From: a virus
Strand: one strand, 5' to 3'
Virus record (IMG/VR): IMGVR_UViG_3300030101_003980
Coordinates: 1 to 20,568 of that record
Length of the DNA: 20,568 nucleotides
Below the pieces are notes generated by a model. The model saw only the letters and a program-made list of their open reading frames with translations, was not told where the DNA came from and searched no databases. Shown piece after piece: positions 7,591 through 12,324 of this stretch. Numbering within the stretch: the stretch's first letter is position 1; every line of letters starts with the position of its first letter. Position numbers and translations under genes: made by a program.

Positions 7591-9134
7591 GTGTTTGTGC
7601 TCCACGGCAGGGCGCGAGACTTAATGCGAGCAACGCGACGGCTACGGATAAACTCGTCCATATACCCCGACATAGACTCCCTGCGATGAGAGAGCGGAGC
7701 ACTTCGGACGCAACGATAGGCGAGAGCGAGTGATACTGCAAGGTCATCATGCAGTCCTGACGGTGCCTCCGGGGTAACCCGCCGCACCTCAAGCGCCCTA
7801 AGCTCGTGCATGGTGGACTGGTCCAGGGCGAAGATGATGCCCGCTTTGATGTGCTCCCTTAAGCACTCAAACGCATCCAGCTTAGACCGCACCGTAGTGA
7901 TCCAAGGTTTACCCCGCGCATTCTTCCAGACGTTGGAGTAGCGCAATCTCCGTAGCTCTTGGAGAACGACGTATCCGTGGTTGTTTGCTTCGCATAGAAC
8001 CAGGGCCTTGTTGTAGCGGCGTGCCACTGTCGCCAATCGGGCCGCAAAGTCCACTGGGGAAATGGTGTTGCTGCGCTCAATATATACGGGCTGGAGTGAA
8101 CCAAGCTCAACCACCGACAGAGCCGAGTAATCCTGCCCTACACCTGCTGCGACATCTGCGCCGATAACGTACCGACTGGTCTCTTCTGGTGGCGCAAACT
8201 CCCTTTCAGGCTTGTCGAACCAAATCGTGTCGATCTGGTCAAGGTCACGAGGATCGAAGTACGTGCTCTCTCGCGCAAGAAACGCATCGTCCAAGCAGCC
8301 CGGGTACTCTCGCTTGAACTTGTGTGTGCCGAGCGTAGCCACCTGCTGCCTGCGCCACCACAACTGAGGCTCATCAAGACCGTACTTCTCGGAAAGCTCT
8401 TTCTCCTCAGGTGATAGCTCAAAATCCTCTGGCACCCGTTCGTCTCGGTATGCGTCGTGCTGCCACCACCAATACGTAAACACCGTCCAACCGTTTTCGG
8501 GTGCGCCTTCGATTAGCCTGTGGAACGCATCCCCAGGCACGTTGACCGTACTCTCGATAATGACCGGCCCGTTTCCGACTGTCGAGATGGTCTGAGCAAG
8601 AACCTCGTCGGAGTCAGTGTAAAAGGCGAACTCAGACAGGTGTCCCCCGGTAAACTCAAACGAACGGGTACCGCCTCGGCCGCCTGTGGTGAACGAGGAA
8701 AAGCCCGCAAGCGTATCCTTGAACAAGGTGTCCTCGGCGCTGTCTACCTCAAGGTCCCGCTGCAACAGCCCGGGCAGTTCTGCCAGCCAGCGTCGATCCA
8801 TGCGGCGAAGGTTTCGAGCAGACCTCTCGTGGAATGAGAGCACCGCATAGGTTTCTGGGTGGGGGCTGCTGTACGCACGGTGGAACTGCCACGCCCTTAC
8901 AGCCGTAGAGATACCGACCTGCCGAGCCTTGATGACGATGACGCGATTTGTCTCGTCCATCAGACCCCACAGCGCCTGCTGCGCCCTGTTTGGCTCAAAC
9001 GGGACAAACTTCTGCTTTTGCTTATGCTTGATCCGGAGCATGCGGCAGAATGCTGCCCGGTCTTGTAGCAGTCTCCCCGTGTCTGGGCGCATGTGCGCTG
9101 GCACAGTTTTGGGGATGTAGACTTCGTCGCTCAC
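7587..9134 (-). CDS. terL: Terminase large subunit (ATPase-nuclease)
   Basis: A 515-residue packaging motor. The ATPase domain has the terminase-type Walker A KARQVGIST (69-77), Walker B ending in E168 (GGHLSEFAFY) and a coupling-motif-like ESTVNVPGD (194-202). The RNase H-like nuclease domain follows, with D327 (VIGADVAAG), E382 (LCEANNHG) and D463/D464 (LHDDLAVSLALAY). All expected catalytic positions are present and length is normal. The start is GTG at 9134, overlapping the stop of the upstream small gene as GTGA. The protein translocates DNA into the procapsid through the adjacent portal and cuts it to genome or headful length. Confidence 0.95.
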   Translation of the reverse strand: MSDEVYIPKTVPAHMRPDTGRLLQDRAAFCRMLRIKHKQKQKFVPFEPNRAQQALWGLMDETNRVIVIKARQVGISTAVRAWQFHRAYSSPHPETYAVLSFHERSARNLRRMDRRWLAELPGLLQRDLEVDSAEDTLFKDTLAGFSSFTTGGRGGTRSFEFTGGHLSEFAFYTDSDEVLAQTISTVGNGPVIIESTVNVPGDAFHRLIEGAPENGWTVFTYWWWQHDAYRDERVPEDFELSPEEKELSEKYGLDEPQLWWRRQQVATLGTHKFKREYPGCLDDAFLARESTYFDPRDLDQIDTIWFDKPEREFAPPEETSRYVIGADVAAGVGQDYSALSVVELGSLQPVYIERSNTISPVDFAARLATVARRYNKALVLCEANNHGYVVLQELRRLRYSNVWKNARGKPWITTVRSKLDAFECLREHIKAGIIFALDQSTMHELRALEVRRVTPEAPSGLHDDLAVSLALAYRCVRSAPLSHRRESMSGYMDEFIRSRRVARIKSRALPWSTNT

Positions 9135-9358
9135 GGCTCAACAAGCTGAAGCACGTTTGCCAGATCCTCAACCTCTGTGTCTACCTTGGCCTCTTCGCGG
9201 CCCTGGGCCACATCGATAACCTTCCACGCGCAATCAACCTGTGCCTTCACGGGCTTGATGCTTCCCCGCAGCGTCCGCTCAATGCATGCCAGGGCGTCTG
9301 GAGCCAGATGGTACAGGGCTTCCTGAATCTGTAGCGGGGTCATGGGTTCTTTCTTCAT
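9131..9358 (-). CDS. Small protein upstream of terL; candidate terminase small subunit
   Basis: A 75-residue protein starting at ATG 9358 behind a perfect GGGGAGG. It is the first gene of the leftward structural operon and overlaps terL by four bases (GTGA). It is predicted to be all helical (LQIQEALYHLAPDALACIERTL), with PVKAQVDCAWKVIDVAQG resembling the helix-turn-helix/oligomerisation part of small terminases that read 'VRLKAAxxxLDRAG'. It is shorter than usual (about 100-200 residues), so it may be a minimal TerS or only a terminase-linked protein. It lies beside the repeat-rich intergenic region, which could hold its DNA recognition site. Confidence 0.55.
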   Translation of the reverse strand: MKKEPMTPLQIQEALYHLAPDALACIERTLRGSIKPVKAQVDCAWKVIDVAQGREEAKVDTEVEDLANVLQLVEP

Positions 9359-9472
9359 TGTGCCTCCCCAAACAGTGTATCACCGCGAACTCTGAAGACG
9401 CACGCACTTGGATTCGTCTCCATAGGGGTGGTATTTCGTTGTTTGGGTTTTGGGGTGGCCCCCCCACCCCCT

Positions 9473-9545
9473 GCAACGCGCCCGCGCGCACACCCGCGCG
9501 ATCGCGCGCCCGCGTCTCGCGACCCCGCGTCGCGATCGCGCGACT
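9473..9545. other. CpG-rich palindromic block
   Basis: The block consists almost wholly of CGCG-type sequence. It contains a perfect 14-bp palindrome CGCGCGATCGCGCG at 9495-9508, a second core CGCGATCGCG at 9531-9540, and around that core a GTCGCG/CGCGAC stem (9529-9534 with 9539-9544). The base composition is far more GC-rich than neighbouring coding DNA. Such a block could be a protein-binding site, a barrier between divergent transcripts, or part of an origin or packaging site. Confidence 0.6.
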
Positions 9546-9558
9546 CATCCCCGCCGCG

Positions 9559-9613
9559 CACCAGCTGCGCACCAGCTGCTCACCAGCTGCGCACCAGCTG
9601 CTCACGAGCTACG
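9559..9613 (+). repeat. Five tandem 11-bp repeats (iteron-like)
   Basis: Units of CACCAGCTGC(G/T) begin at 9559, 9570, 9581, 9592 and 9603. The first four are identical except for the last base, which alternates G, T, G, T, giving a 22-bp higher-order period. The fifth is degenerate (CACGAGCTACG), and a sixth, more degraded copy begins at 9614. Each intact unit carries the palindrome CAGCTG. A period of 11 bp places each site on nearly the same face of the helix, as expected for cooperative binding by an initiator, a small terminase or a regulator. Confidence 0.8.
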
Positions 9614-9660
9614 CACCAAACTACGCGAGAACACAGGCGTGGTGCGCATCGTAGGCGAAT

Positions 9661-9691
9661 CAGTGCACCCCCCAGACCCCTGGGTGCACTG
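9661..9691. promoter_or_regulatory. Perfect 10-bp inverted repeat (operator or hairpin)
   Basis: CAGTGCACCC (9661-9670) and GGGTGCACTG (9682-9691) are perfect inverse complements around an 11-base spacer. No T run follows, so a terminator is unlikely. The arms contain GGTGCACT, which recurs downstream (see the repeat entry). This favours a DNA-binding site, such as an operator for the early genes, although a stable RNA stem cannot be excluded. Confidence 0.55.
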
Positions 9692-9842
9692 CATGAACGC
9701 CGACCAGCACGGCATTCTCTGGCAGGCAGTGCAACCCCCAAGGGGTCGGTATGTGTTTAAATCATTTTCAACGGTTGGTCCCTATTCAACCCCAAAGAGC
9801 TAACACTGGACAGTGAAAACACAGACCAGGAGGGCATTCTGG

Positions 9843-9877
9843 AGTGCATCGCAGGTCATATGGGGTGCACTTTTTTT
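9843..9877 (+). terminator. Weak hairpin followed by seven T (candidate attenuator)
   Basis: AGTGCAT (9843-9849) can pair with GTGCACT (9865-9871; one G-U pair), and the T run extends to 9877. The stem is short and the loop long (15 bases), so termination would be inefficient. Lying 170 bp upstream of the first early gene, it could attenuate transcripts started in the intergenic region, but chance is possible. Confidence 0.3.
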
Positions 9878-10030
9878 ATATCGGCGAGAACGCCGTACTG
9901 GTGGAGCTTATGCGAGAACCCACCCCGACCGCCTCCAATGTTTCTTGGCCCAATGGGTTGCGCGTCCCGACGGTCCGTGCCATGTTGCATTCACCACCGG
10001 ACATCCCGCTGGCTCCGCTCCCACCCCACA

Positions 10031-10048
10031 TCATGAGGCACACCATGA
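10031..10048 (+). promoter_or_regulatory. Repeated translation-initiation module, copy 1
   Basis: TCATGAGGCACACCATGA supplies a Shine-Dalgarno (GAGG), a six-base spacer and the start codon of the gene at 10045. The flanking TCATG and CATGA are complementary, so the start codon can pair with the upstream CAT, leaving the ribosome-binding site in the loop. The 16 bases from ATGAGG onward are identical in all four copies, although the coding sequences differ. Confidence 0.75.
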
Positions 10049-10374
10049 CGCAGACCACAACCATTCACCCGCTGCCCATCGAGTCCTTCATCCACGCGTG
10101 GCTCCGGCAGACCACTGGCCCCACCTACGCACGCTCCGCCTCCCTGGTCCGCTGTTGCTGGGCAATGGTCCACGTCATGGGCTGGAACCATGACCGCTGC
10201 GACGATGCCATCCACTACGCGAAGGTGAACCGCACCATCACCGAAAGGGAGGGCGATTCCATGCAGGCAGCATGCGAGGCTCTGGTGCTGAATACGAAGT
10301 ACACCACCGTTCACCCACTGCCCCTCGTTTACAGCAACATCGAGCAGACCCTTCGCACCATGGGTGCACTGTGA
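10045..10374 (+). CDS. Hypothetical early protein, 109 aa
   Basis: The first gene of the rightward operon. The frame is open upstream to 9844, but the ATG at 10045 has the GAGGCACACC ribosome-binding module and is chosen. The in-frame ATG four codons earlier (giving MRHTM...) has only A/C-rich sequence ahead of it. The protein is helical with several Cys, His and Trp residues (RCCWAMVHVMGWNHDRCDD), and no family is recognised. A short motif, T-x-H-P-L-P, occurs near both ends (residues 6-11 and about 89-94), coded by two similar 21-bp stretches. Its stop overlaps the next start (GTGA). Position suggests an early host-interaction gene; this is inference. Confidence 0.7.
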   Translation: MTQTTTIHPLPIESFIHAWLRQTTGPTYARSASLVRCCWAMVHVMGWNHDRCDDAIHYAKVNRTITEREGDSMQAACEALVLNTKYTTVHPLPLVYSNIEQTLRTMGAL

Positions 10375-10577
10375 ACCAGTACACCGCAGAAGAGGCCATC
10401 GCCATCGCCCTGGGCGGCTCTCTCAAGCAGCGCGAGCGATTCGAGCGCAAGATGGGACGCAGTTTGTCCACCGTCCTGGACATCGCGTGGGACTGGGCGG
10501 AGATGACCGGGAAGCCGTACCTCTCCCTCGCATGCGAGGACGCCTACAACCACCTGACAGGACGGACGGACGAGTGA
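10371..10577 (+). CDS. Hypothetical small early protein, 68 aa
   Basis: It starts at GTG 10371, overlapping the preceding stop as GTGA; the longer frame upstream lies inside the preceding gene and is rejected. The sequence opens NQYTAEEAIAIALGGSLKQRERFERKMG, then SLSTVLDIAWDWAEMTGKPYL, a compact, helical, mixed-charge fold without a recognised motif. The junction lies on a GGTGCACT octamer and lacks a strong ribosome-binding site, so expression probably depends on the upstream gene. A strong GC hairpin follows four bases after its stop. Confidence 0.65.
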   Translation: MNQYTAEEAIAIALGGSLKQRERFERKMGRSLSTVLDIAWDWAEMTGKPYLSLACEDAYNHLTGRTDE

Positions 10578-10580
10578 ACG

Positions 10581-10600
10581 CCAGCCCCCCCGGGGGCTGG
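10581..10600 (+). other. GC hairpin after the 68-aa gene
   Basis: CCAGCCCC and GGGGCTGG form an eight-pair stem (10581-10588 with 10593-10600) around a four-base loop. No T run follows, so it is not a standard intrinsic terminator. It may protect or separate segments of the early mRNA, as it lies just after a stop codon and before the next initiation module. Confidence 0.5.
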
Positions 10601-10667
10601 TCTGCACCTAATGCCGGTGCACTGACGAGCCGATGGCACGGCGAAACCTACACCACACCCCACACCA

Positions 10668-10685
10668 TCATGAGGCACACCATGA
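10668..10685 (+). promoter_or_regulatory. Repeated translation-initiation module, copy 2
   Basis: Identical to copy 1 over 18 bases (TCATGAGGCACACCATGA) and preceded by an A/C-rich tract. It supplies the start codon at 10682. Confidence 0.75.
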
Positions 10686-11005
10686 CGACCCCCACCGCTC
10701 ACGAGTACTTCGCCGACGTTGCCAGCATCGCCAGGGAGATCGTCGCAGAGCACGGCGACAGCGACGACTACATCCACGACGCCATCCACGAGGCGTGCGA
10801 CGGTTCGCAGTGGGTCATCTACACCTACCGCGCCCGTAAGGTGCTGGAGTTCAGCAGCAACGATGAGGCAGGCCCTGACGAGATGGGGTGGGACGGCTTC
10901 TCCGAAGGCTGCGACGGATGGGTCGACGTGTTCACCCGGGGCGCGTACTTCGCTATGTGTGCTGACGTCTCCGAGAAGGTCCACGACCTGCGCGGTGAAC
11001 TGTAA
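10682..11005 (+). CDS. Hypothetical early protein, 107 aa
   Basis: It starts at the second ATG of the module. The much longer frame running back to 10364 lies inside the preceding gene and is rejected. The product is acidic: a helical N-terminus (HEYFADVASIAREIVAEHGDSDDYIHDAIHEACDG in outline), then WVIYTYRARKVLEFSSND, and a Trp/Gly-rich stretch (GWDGFSEGCDGWVDVF). The layout recalls small phage proteins of unknown function that may mimic DNA or inhibit host enzymes, but no family is recognised. It ends before an A/C tract and a hairpin. Confidence 0.7.
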   Translation: MTTPTAHEYFADVASIAREIVAEHGDSDDYIHDAIHEACDGSQWVIYTYRARKVLEFSSNDEAGPDEMGWDGFSEGCDGWVDVFTRGAYFAMCADVSEKVHDLRGEL

Positions 11006-11010
11006 GCCGG

Positions 11011-11069
11011 ACCACCACACCCACACCACACCCACACCACACCACACCCACCAGGGGGCGCAAGCCCCC
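11011..11069 (+). promoter_or_regulatory. A/C-only tract followed by GNRA-capped hairpin
   Basis: The 43 bases 11011-11053 are only A and C (CACACC-type repeats). GGGGGC-GCAA-GCCCCC follows at 11054-11069, a perfect six-pair stem closed by a GNRA tetraloop. It ends five bases before initiation module 3. An unstructured A/C leader plus a stable cap before a ribosome-binding site may set mRNA stability, translation rate or protein binding. Confidence 0.55.
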
Positions 11070-11073
11070 GACA

Positions 11074-11091
11074 TCATGAGGCACACCATGA
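11074..11091 (+). promoter_or_regulatory. Repeated translation-initiation module, copy 3
   Basis: The same 18 bases as copies 1 and 2, providing the start codon at 11088. It lies immediately after the GNRA hairpin. Confidence 0.75.
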
Positions 11092-11318
11092 CCTACGAGA
11101 TTATCGAGCACGACCCCATCCTTGGCGCTCGCCTTTGGCGCGTATCGGACTGCACCGCCTGCGATGGTACCGGCGAGGACTGGTACCCCGGGTGCGATGA
11201 CGCGGCGGCAACGTGCAGAACCTGTGACGGAGCGGGACAGGTGGGGGTCTTCAAGTGGCTTGACCTTAACGGCAAGCCCTACGGGGGCTGGCTTACGCTG
11301 GCAAGCGAGGCGGTATGA
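11088..11318 (+). CDS. Small DnaJ-type zinc-finger protein, 76 aa
   Basis: It contains two C-x-x-C-x-G-x-G repeats, CTACDGTG (22-29) and CRTCDGAG (43-50), the signature of half of the cysteine-rich zinc domain of DnaJ. A further Cys (36) lies between them. There is no J domain. Such isolated motifs bind one zinc and occur in small phage and chaperone-like proteins. They may bind unfolded protein or nucleic acid, or engage host chaperones. The start is set by the module; the stop overlaps the next gene as ATGA. Zinc binding is well supported; the function is unknown. Confidence 0.75.
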   Translation: MTYEIIEHDPILGARLWRVSDCTACDGTGEDWYPGCDDAAATCRTCDGAGQVGVFKWLDLNGKPYGGWLTLASEAV

Positions 11319-11458
11319 ACTGGCACCGGCTTCCCTTCCTGCGTGATGTGCTGCATGAGCACTACACTCCCGCAGATTTCGCAGACGATGCGCTCGCAGC
11401 ACTCCCCTTCTTCGCTGGCCTGCTGGCCCTGGCATTTACGCTTGGTCTGTGCGGCTGA
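11315..11458 (+). CDS. Tiny single-span membrane protein, 47 aa
   Basis: An ATG at 11315 overlaps the zinc-finger gene stop (ATGA) and opens a 47-codon frame. The N-terminus is charged (MNWHRLPFLRDVLHEHY, then PADFADD), and the last twenty residues (ALAALPFFAGLLALAFTLGL) form one clear transmembrane helix ending at Cys-Gly. No independent ribosome-binding site is evident, so it is probably translated by coupling. Tight linkage with the zinc-finger gene suggests joint action, perhaps at the host membrane. Possible roles include an inhibitor of superinfection or of a host membrane protein; none can be shown from the sequence. Confidence 0.6.
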   Translation: MNWHRLPFLRDVLHEHYTPADFADDALAALPFFAGLLALAFTLGLCG

Positions 11459-11477
11459 AGCACACCCACCCCCTACA

Positions 11478-11495
11478 CCATGAGGCACACCATGA
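11478..11495 (+). promoter_or_regulatory. Repeated translation-initiation module, copy 4
   Basis: CCATGAGGCACACCATGA: the 16-base core is identical to the other copies, but the first base is C instead of T, leaving only a four-pair CATG/CATG stem. It is preceded by an A/C-rich stretch and supplies the start codon at 11492. Confidence 0.75.
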
Positions 11496-11809
11496 TCCTG
11501 ACCCCCTCCGAAGTACTCGACGCGGACTGCACTGCACTTGCCGACCGTGTCGGGGAAGCCTGCGTCATCCACTACCACCCCACCGCCGACGAGGTGGACG
11601 CGATCGAGTTCATCGGTGCACGGTACGCCGTGTCCTCAGTCCTGCTCTCAGGGATGGAACTCCAGGAAGACGACACGTACCGGATGACGATCTGCCCGCT
11701 GGACGTGTCGGAAGCACTGGCAGCCGATGGTATCGACCGTGTGCCGATGCTGTCCGAAGACACCGCGCTTGCGCGGCTCGTCTGGCTTATCGGTCCGGCG
11801 GCGGAGTGA
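11492..11809 (+). CDS. Hypothetical early protein, 105 aa
   Basis: It starts at the second ATG of module 4; the upstream ATG (11480) lacks a ribosome-binding site. The protein is acidic with an alternating helix/strand pattern: ILTPSEVLDADCTALADRVG, then ACVIHYHPTADEVDAIEFIGARYAVSSVLLSG, ending in SEDTALARLVWLIGPAAE. No family is recognised. Its stop overlaps the next start as GTGA. Acidity and early position fit a host-takeover or anti-defence protein, which is only inference. Confidence 0.65.
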   Translation: MILTPSEVLDADCTALADRVGEACVIHYHPTADEVDAIEFIGARYAVSSVLLSGMELQEDDTYRMTICPLDVSEALAADGIDRVPMLSEDTALARLVWLIGPAAE

Positions 11810-12072
11810 GCATCTCCCGCGCTGCACGTAGGCTCCGGTGCGTGGTCGGGGCCGTACGGTCCAGGCACTACCACCTCGAAGGCCCAGCCGTAGCAGGGTG
11901 GGCGCGGGTGTGGTGGGTGGACCCGCACACTGGCGACCGATCGCCCCGGTGGGTGTCGATGCGAGGGCGCCCGGCCCTGCGCTACACCCCGCCGACGTAC
12001 TGGCGTGCGTCCCAAGATGTGCTGACGCCCGATGAATGGGCGCAGCTGCGCGAGGAATGGTGTGCGGACTGA
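11806..12072 (+). CDS. Hypothetical basic protein, 88 aa
   Basis: It starts at GTG 11806 within the previous stop (GTGA). A longer frame to 11449 lies inside the preceding gene and is rejected. The protein is basic and Trp/Arg-rich (SISRAARRLRCVVGAVRSRHYH, then GWARVWWVDPHTGDRSPRWVSM), with a C-terminal helix TPDEWAQLREEW. The small beta-type core with W and R residues could bind nucleic acid, but no known family is seen. It is probably translated only by coupling with the preceding gene. Confidence 0.6.
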   Translation: MSISRAARRLRCVVGAVRSRHYHLEGPAVAGWARVWWVDPHTGDRSPRWVSMRGRPALRYTPPTYWRASQDVLTPDEWAQLREEWCAD

Positions 12073-12129
12073 CCGCATGCCGTCCAACAACCGTCCCACA
12101 GTGGACCCCGAACCTGAGAGGATACCCCG

Positions 12130-12324
12130 ATGGCATTCCGCCCAAGAATCTCCGACGACCATGCCCGTGCACTGCAAGCCGCCGCCGCTCTGGCTGGGCT
12201 GACGCCCGCTAAGTACTGTGAGCTTGTTCTCCGGCCCATGGTCGAGGCTGACCTACGATCCCGAACCCAGTCGGTGCCAGCCCTGCGGGGTGTCGTGCCG
12301 ACAGAGGAACAGACCGATGCATGA
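12130..12324 (+). CDS. Ribbon-helix-helix-like DNA-binding protein, 64 aa
   Basis: It starts at ATG 12130 behind GAGAGGA. The N-terminus has a short basic strand (AFRPRIS) followed by two helices, DDHARALQAAAALAG and TPAKYCELVLRPMVEADL. This is the ribbon-helix-helix arrangement of Arc/CopG-type repressors, where the strand inserts into the major groove and the helices dimerise. Its stop lies inside the start of the primase-helicase gene (8-bp overlap). It could autoregulate the early operon; the GGTGCACT octamers upstream are candidate sites, unproven. Confidence 0.6.
   Translation: MAFRPRISDDHARALQAAAALAGLTPAKYCELVLRPMVEADLRSRTQSVPALRGVVPTEEQTDA

Larger units (their letters stand above)
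9359..10044. other. Divergent intergenic control region (no convincing gene)
   Basis: This 686-bp stretch separates the leftward structural operon from the rightward early operon. From left to right it contains an unremarkable leader for the small-terminase candidate; a GGGGTGG/CCACCCC hairpin at 9452-9470; a CpG-rich palindromic block (9473-9545); five 11-bp tandem repeats (9559-9613); a perfect 10-bp inverted repeat (9661-9691); an ACCCC/GGGGT hairpin (9734-9746); an AT-rich patch (about 9750-9772); and a hairpin plus T run (9843-9877). Open frames crossing it are low-complexity products of these repeats, with no ribosome-binding site or protein-like sequence. Iterons beside an AT-rich patch fit an origin; adjacency to terminase genes fits a packaging site; divergent genes require promoters, none of which I can place with confidence. 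Confidence 0.7.
9662..10623. repeat. Dispersed GGTGCACT octamers
   Basis: The octamer occurs at 9683-9690, 9864-9871, 10363-10370 and 10616-10623 on the plus strand, and inverted (AGTGCACC) at 9662-9669. Five copies in about 960 bp is far above chance. Two lie in the inverted repeat, one in the stem of the T-run hairpin, one at the stop/start junction of two small genes, and one between genes. The core GTGCAC also appears at 11616 and 12167. They may be binding sites for a phage regulator. Confidence 0.55.

Noticed and set aside
7591-7605. GTG 7605 as portal start
   Set aside because: No ribosome-binding site; ATG 7590 has GGAG and an ATGA overlap.
9452-9470. GGGGTGG/CCACCCC hairpin as a terminator
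   Set aside because: Neither strand has a T run after the stem.
9559-9624. CRISPR array
   Set aside because: Units of 11 bp are contiguous with no spacers.
9286-9803. Plus-strand frames across the tandem repeats
   Set aside because: The products are repeats of AHQLRTS-type sequence with no start signal; they are created by the iterons and CpG block.
9775-9805. TTGGTC...TAAC promoter for the early operon
   Set aside because: Spacing and -10 match are poor; not listed as a feature.
10033-10035. First ATG of the module as the start codon (MRHTM N-terminus)
   Set aside because: In all four copies only A/C-rich sequence precedes it, whereas the second ATG has GAGG at ideal spacing.
9844-10044. 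N-terminal extension of the 109-aa protein
   Set aside because: No ribosome-binding site upstream and a Pro/His-rich translation; the module ATG at 10045 is better supported.
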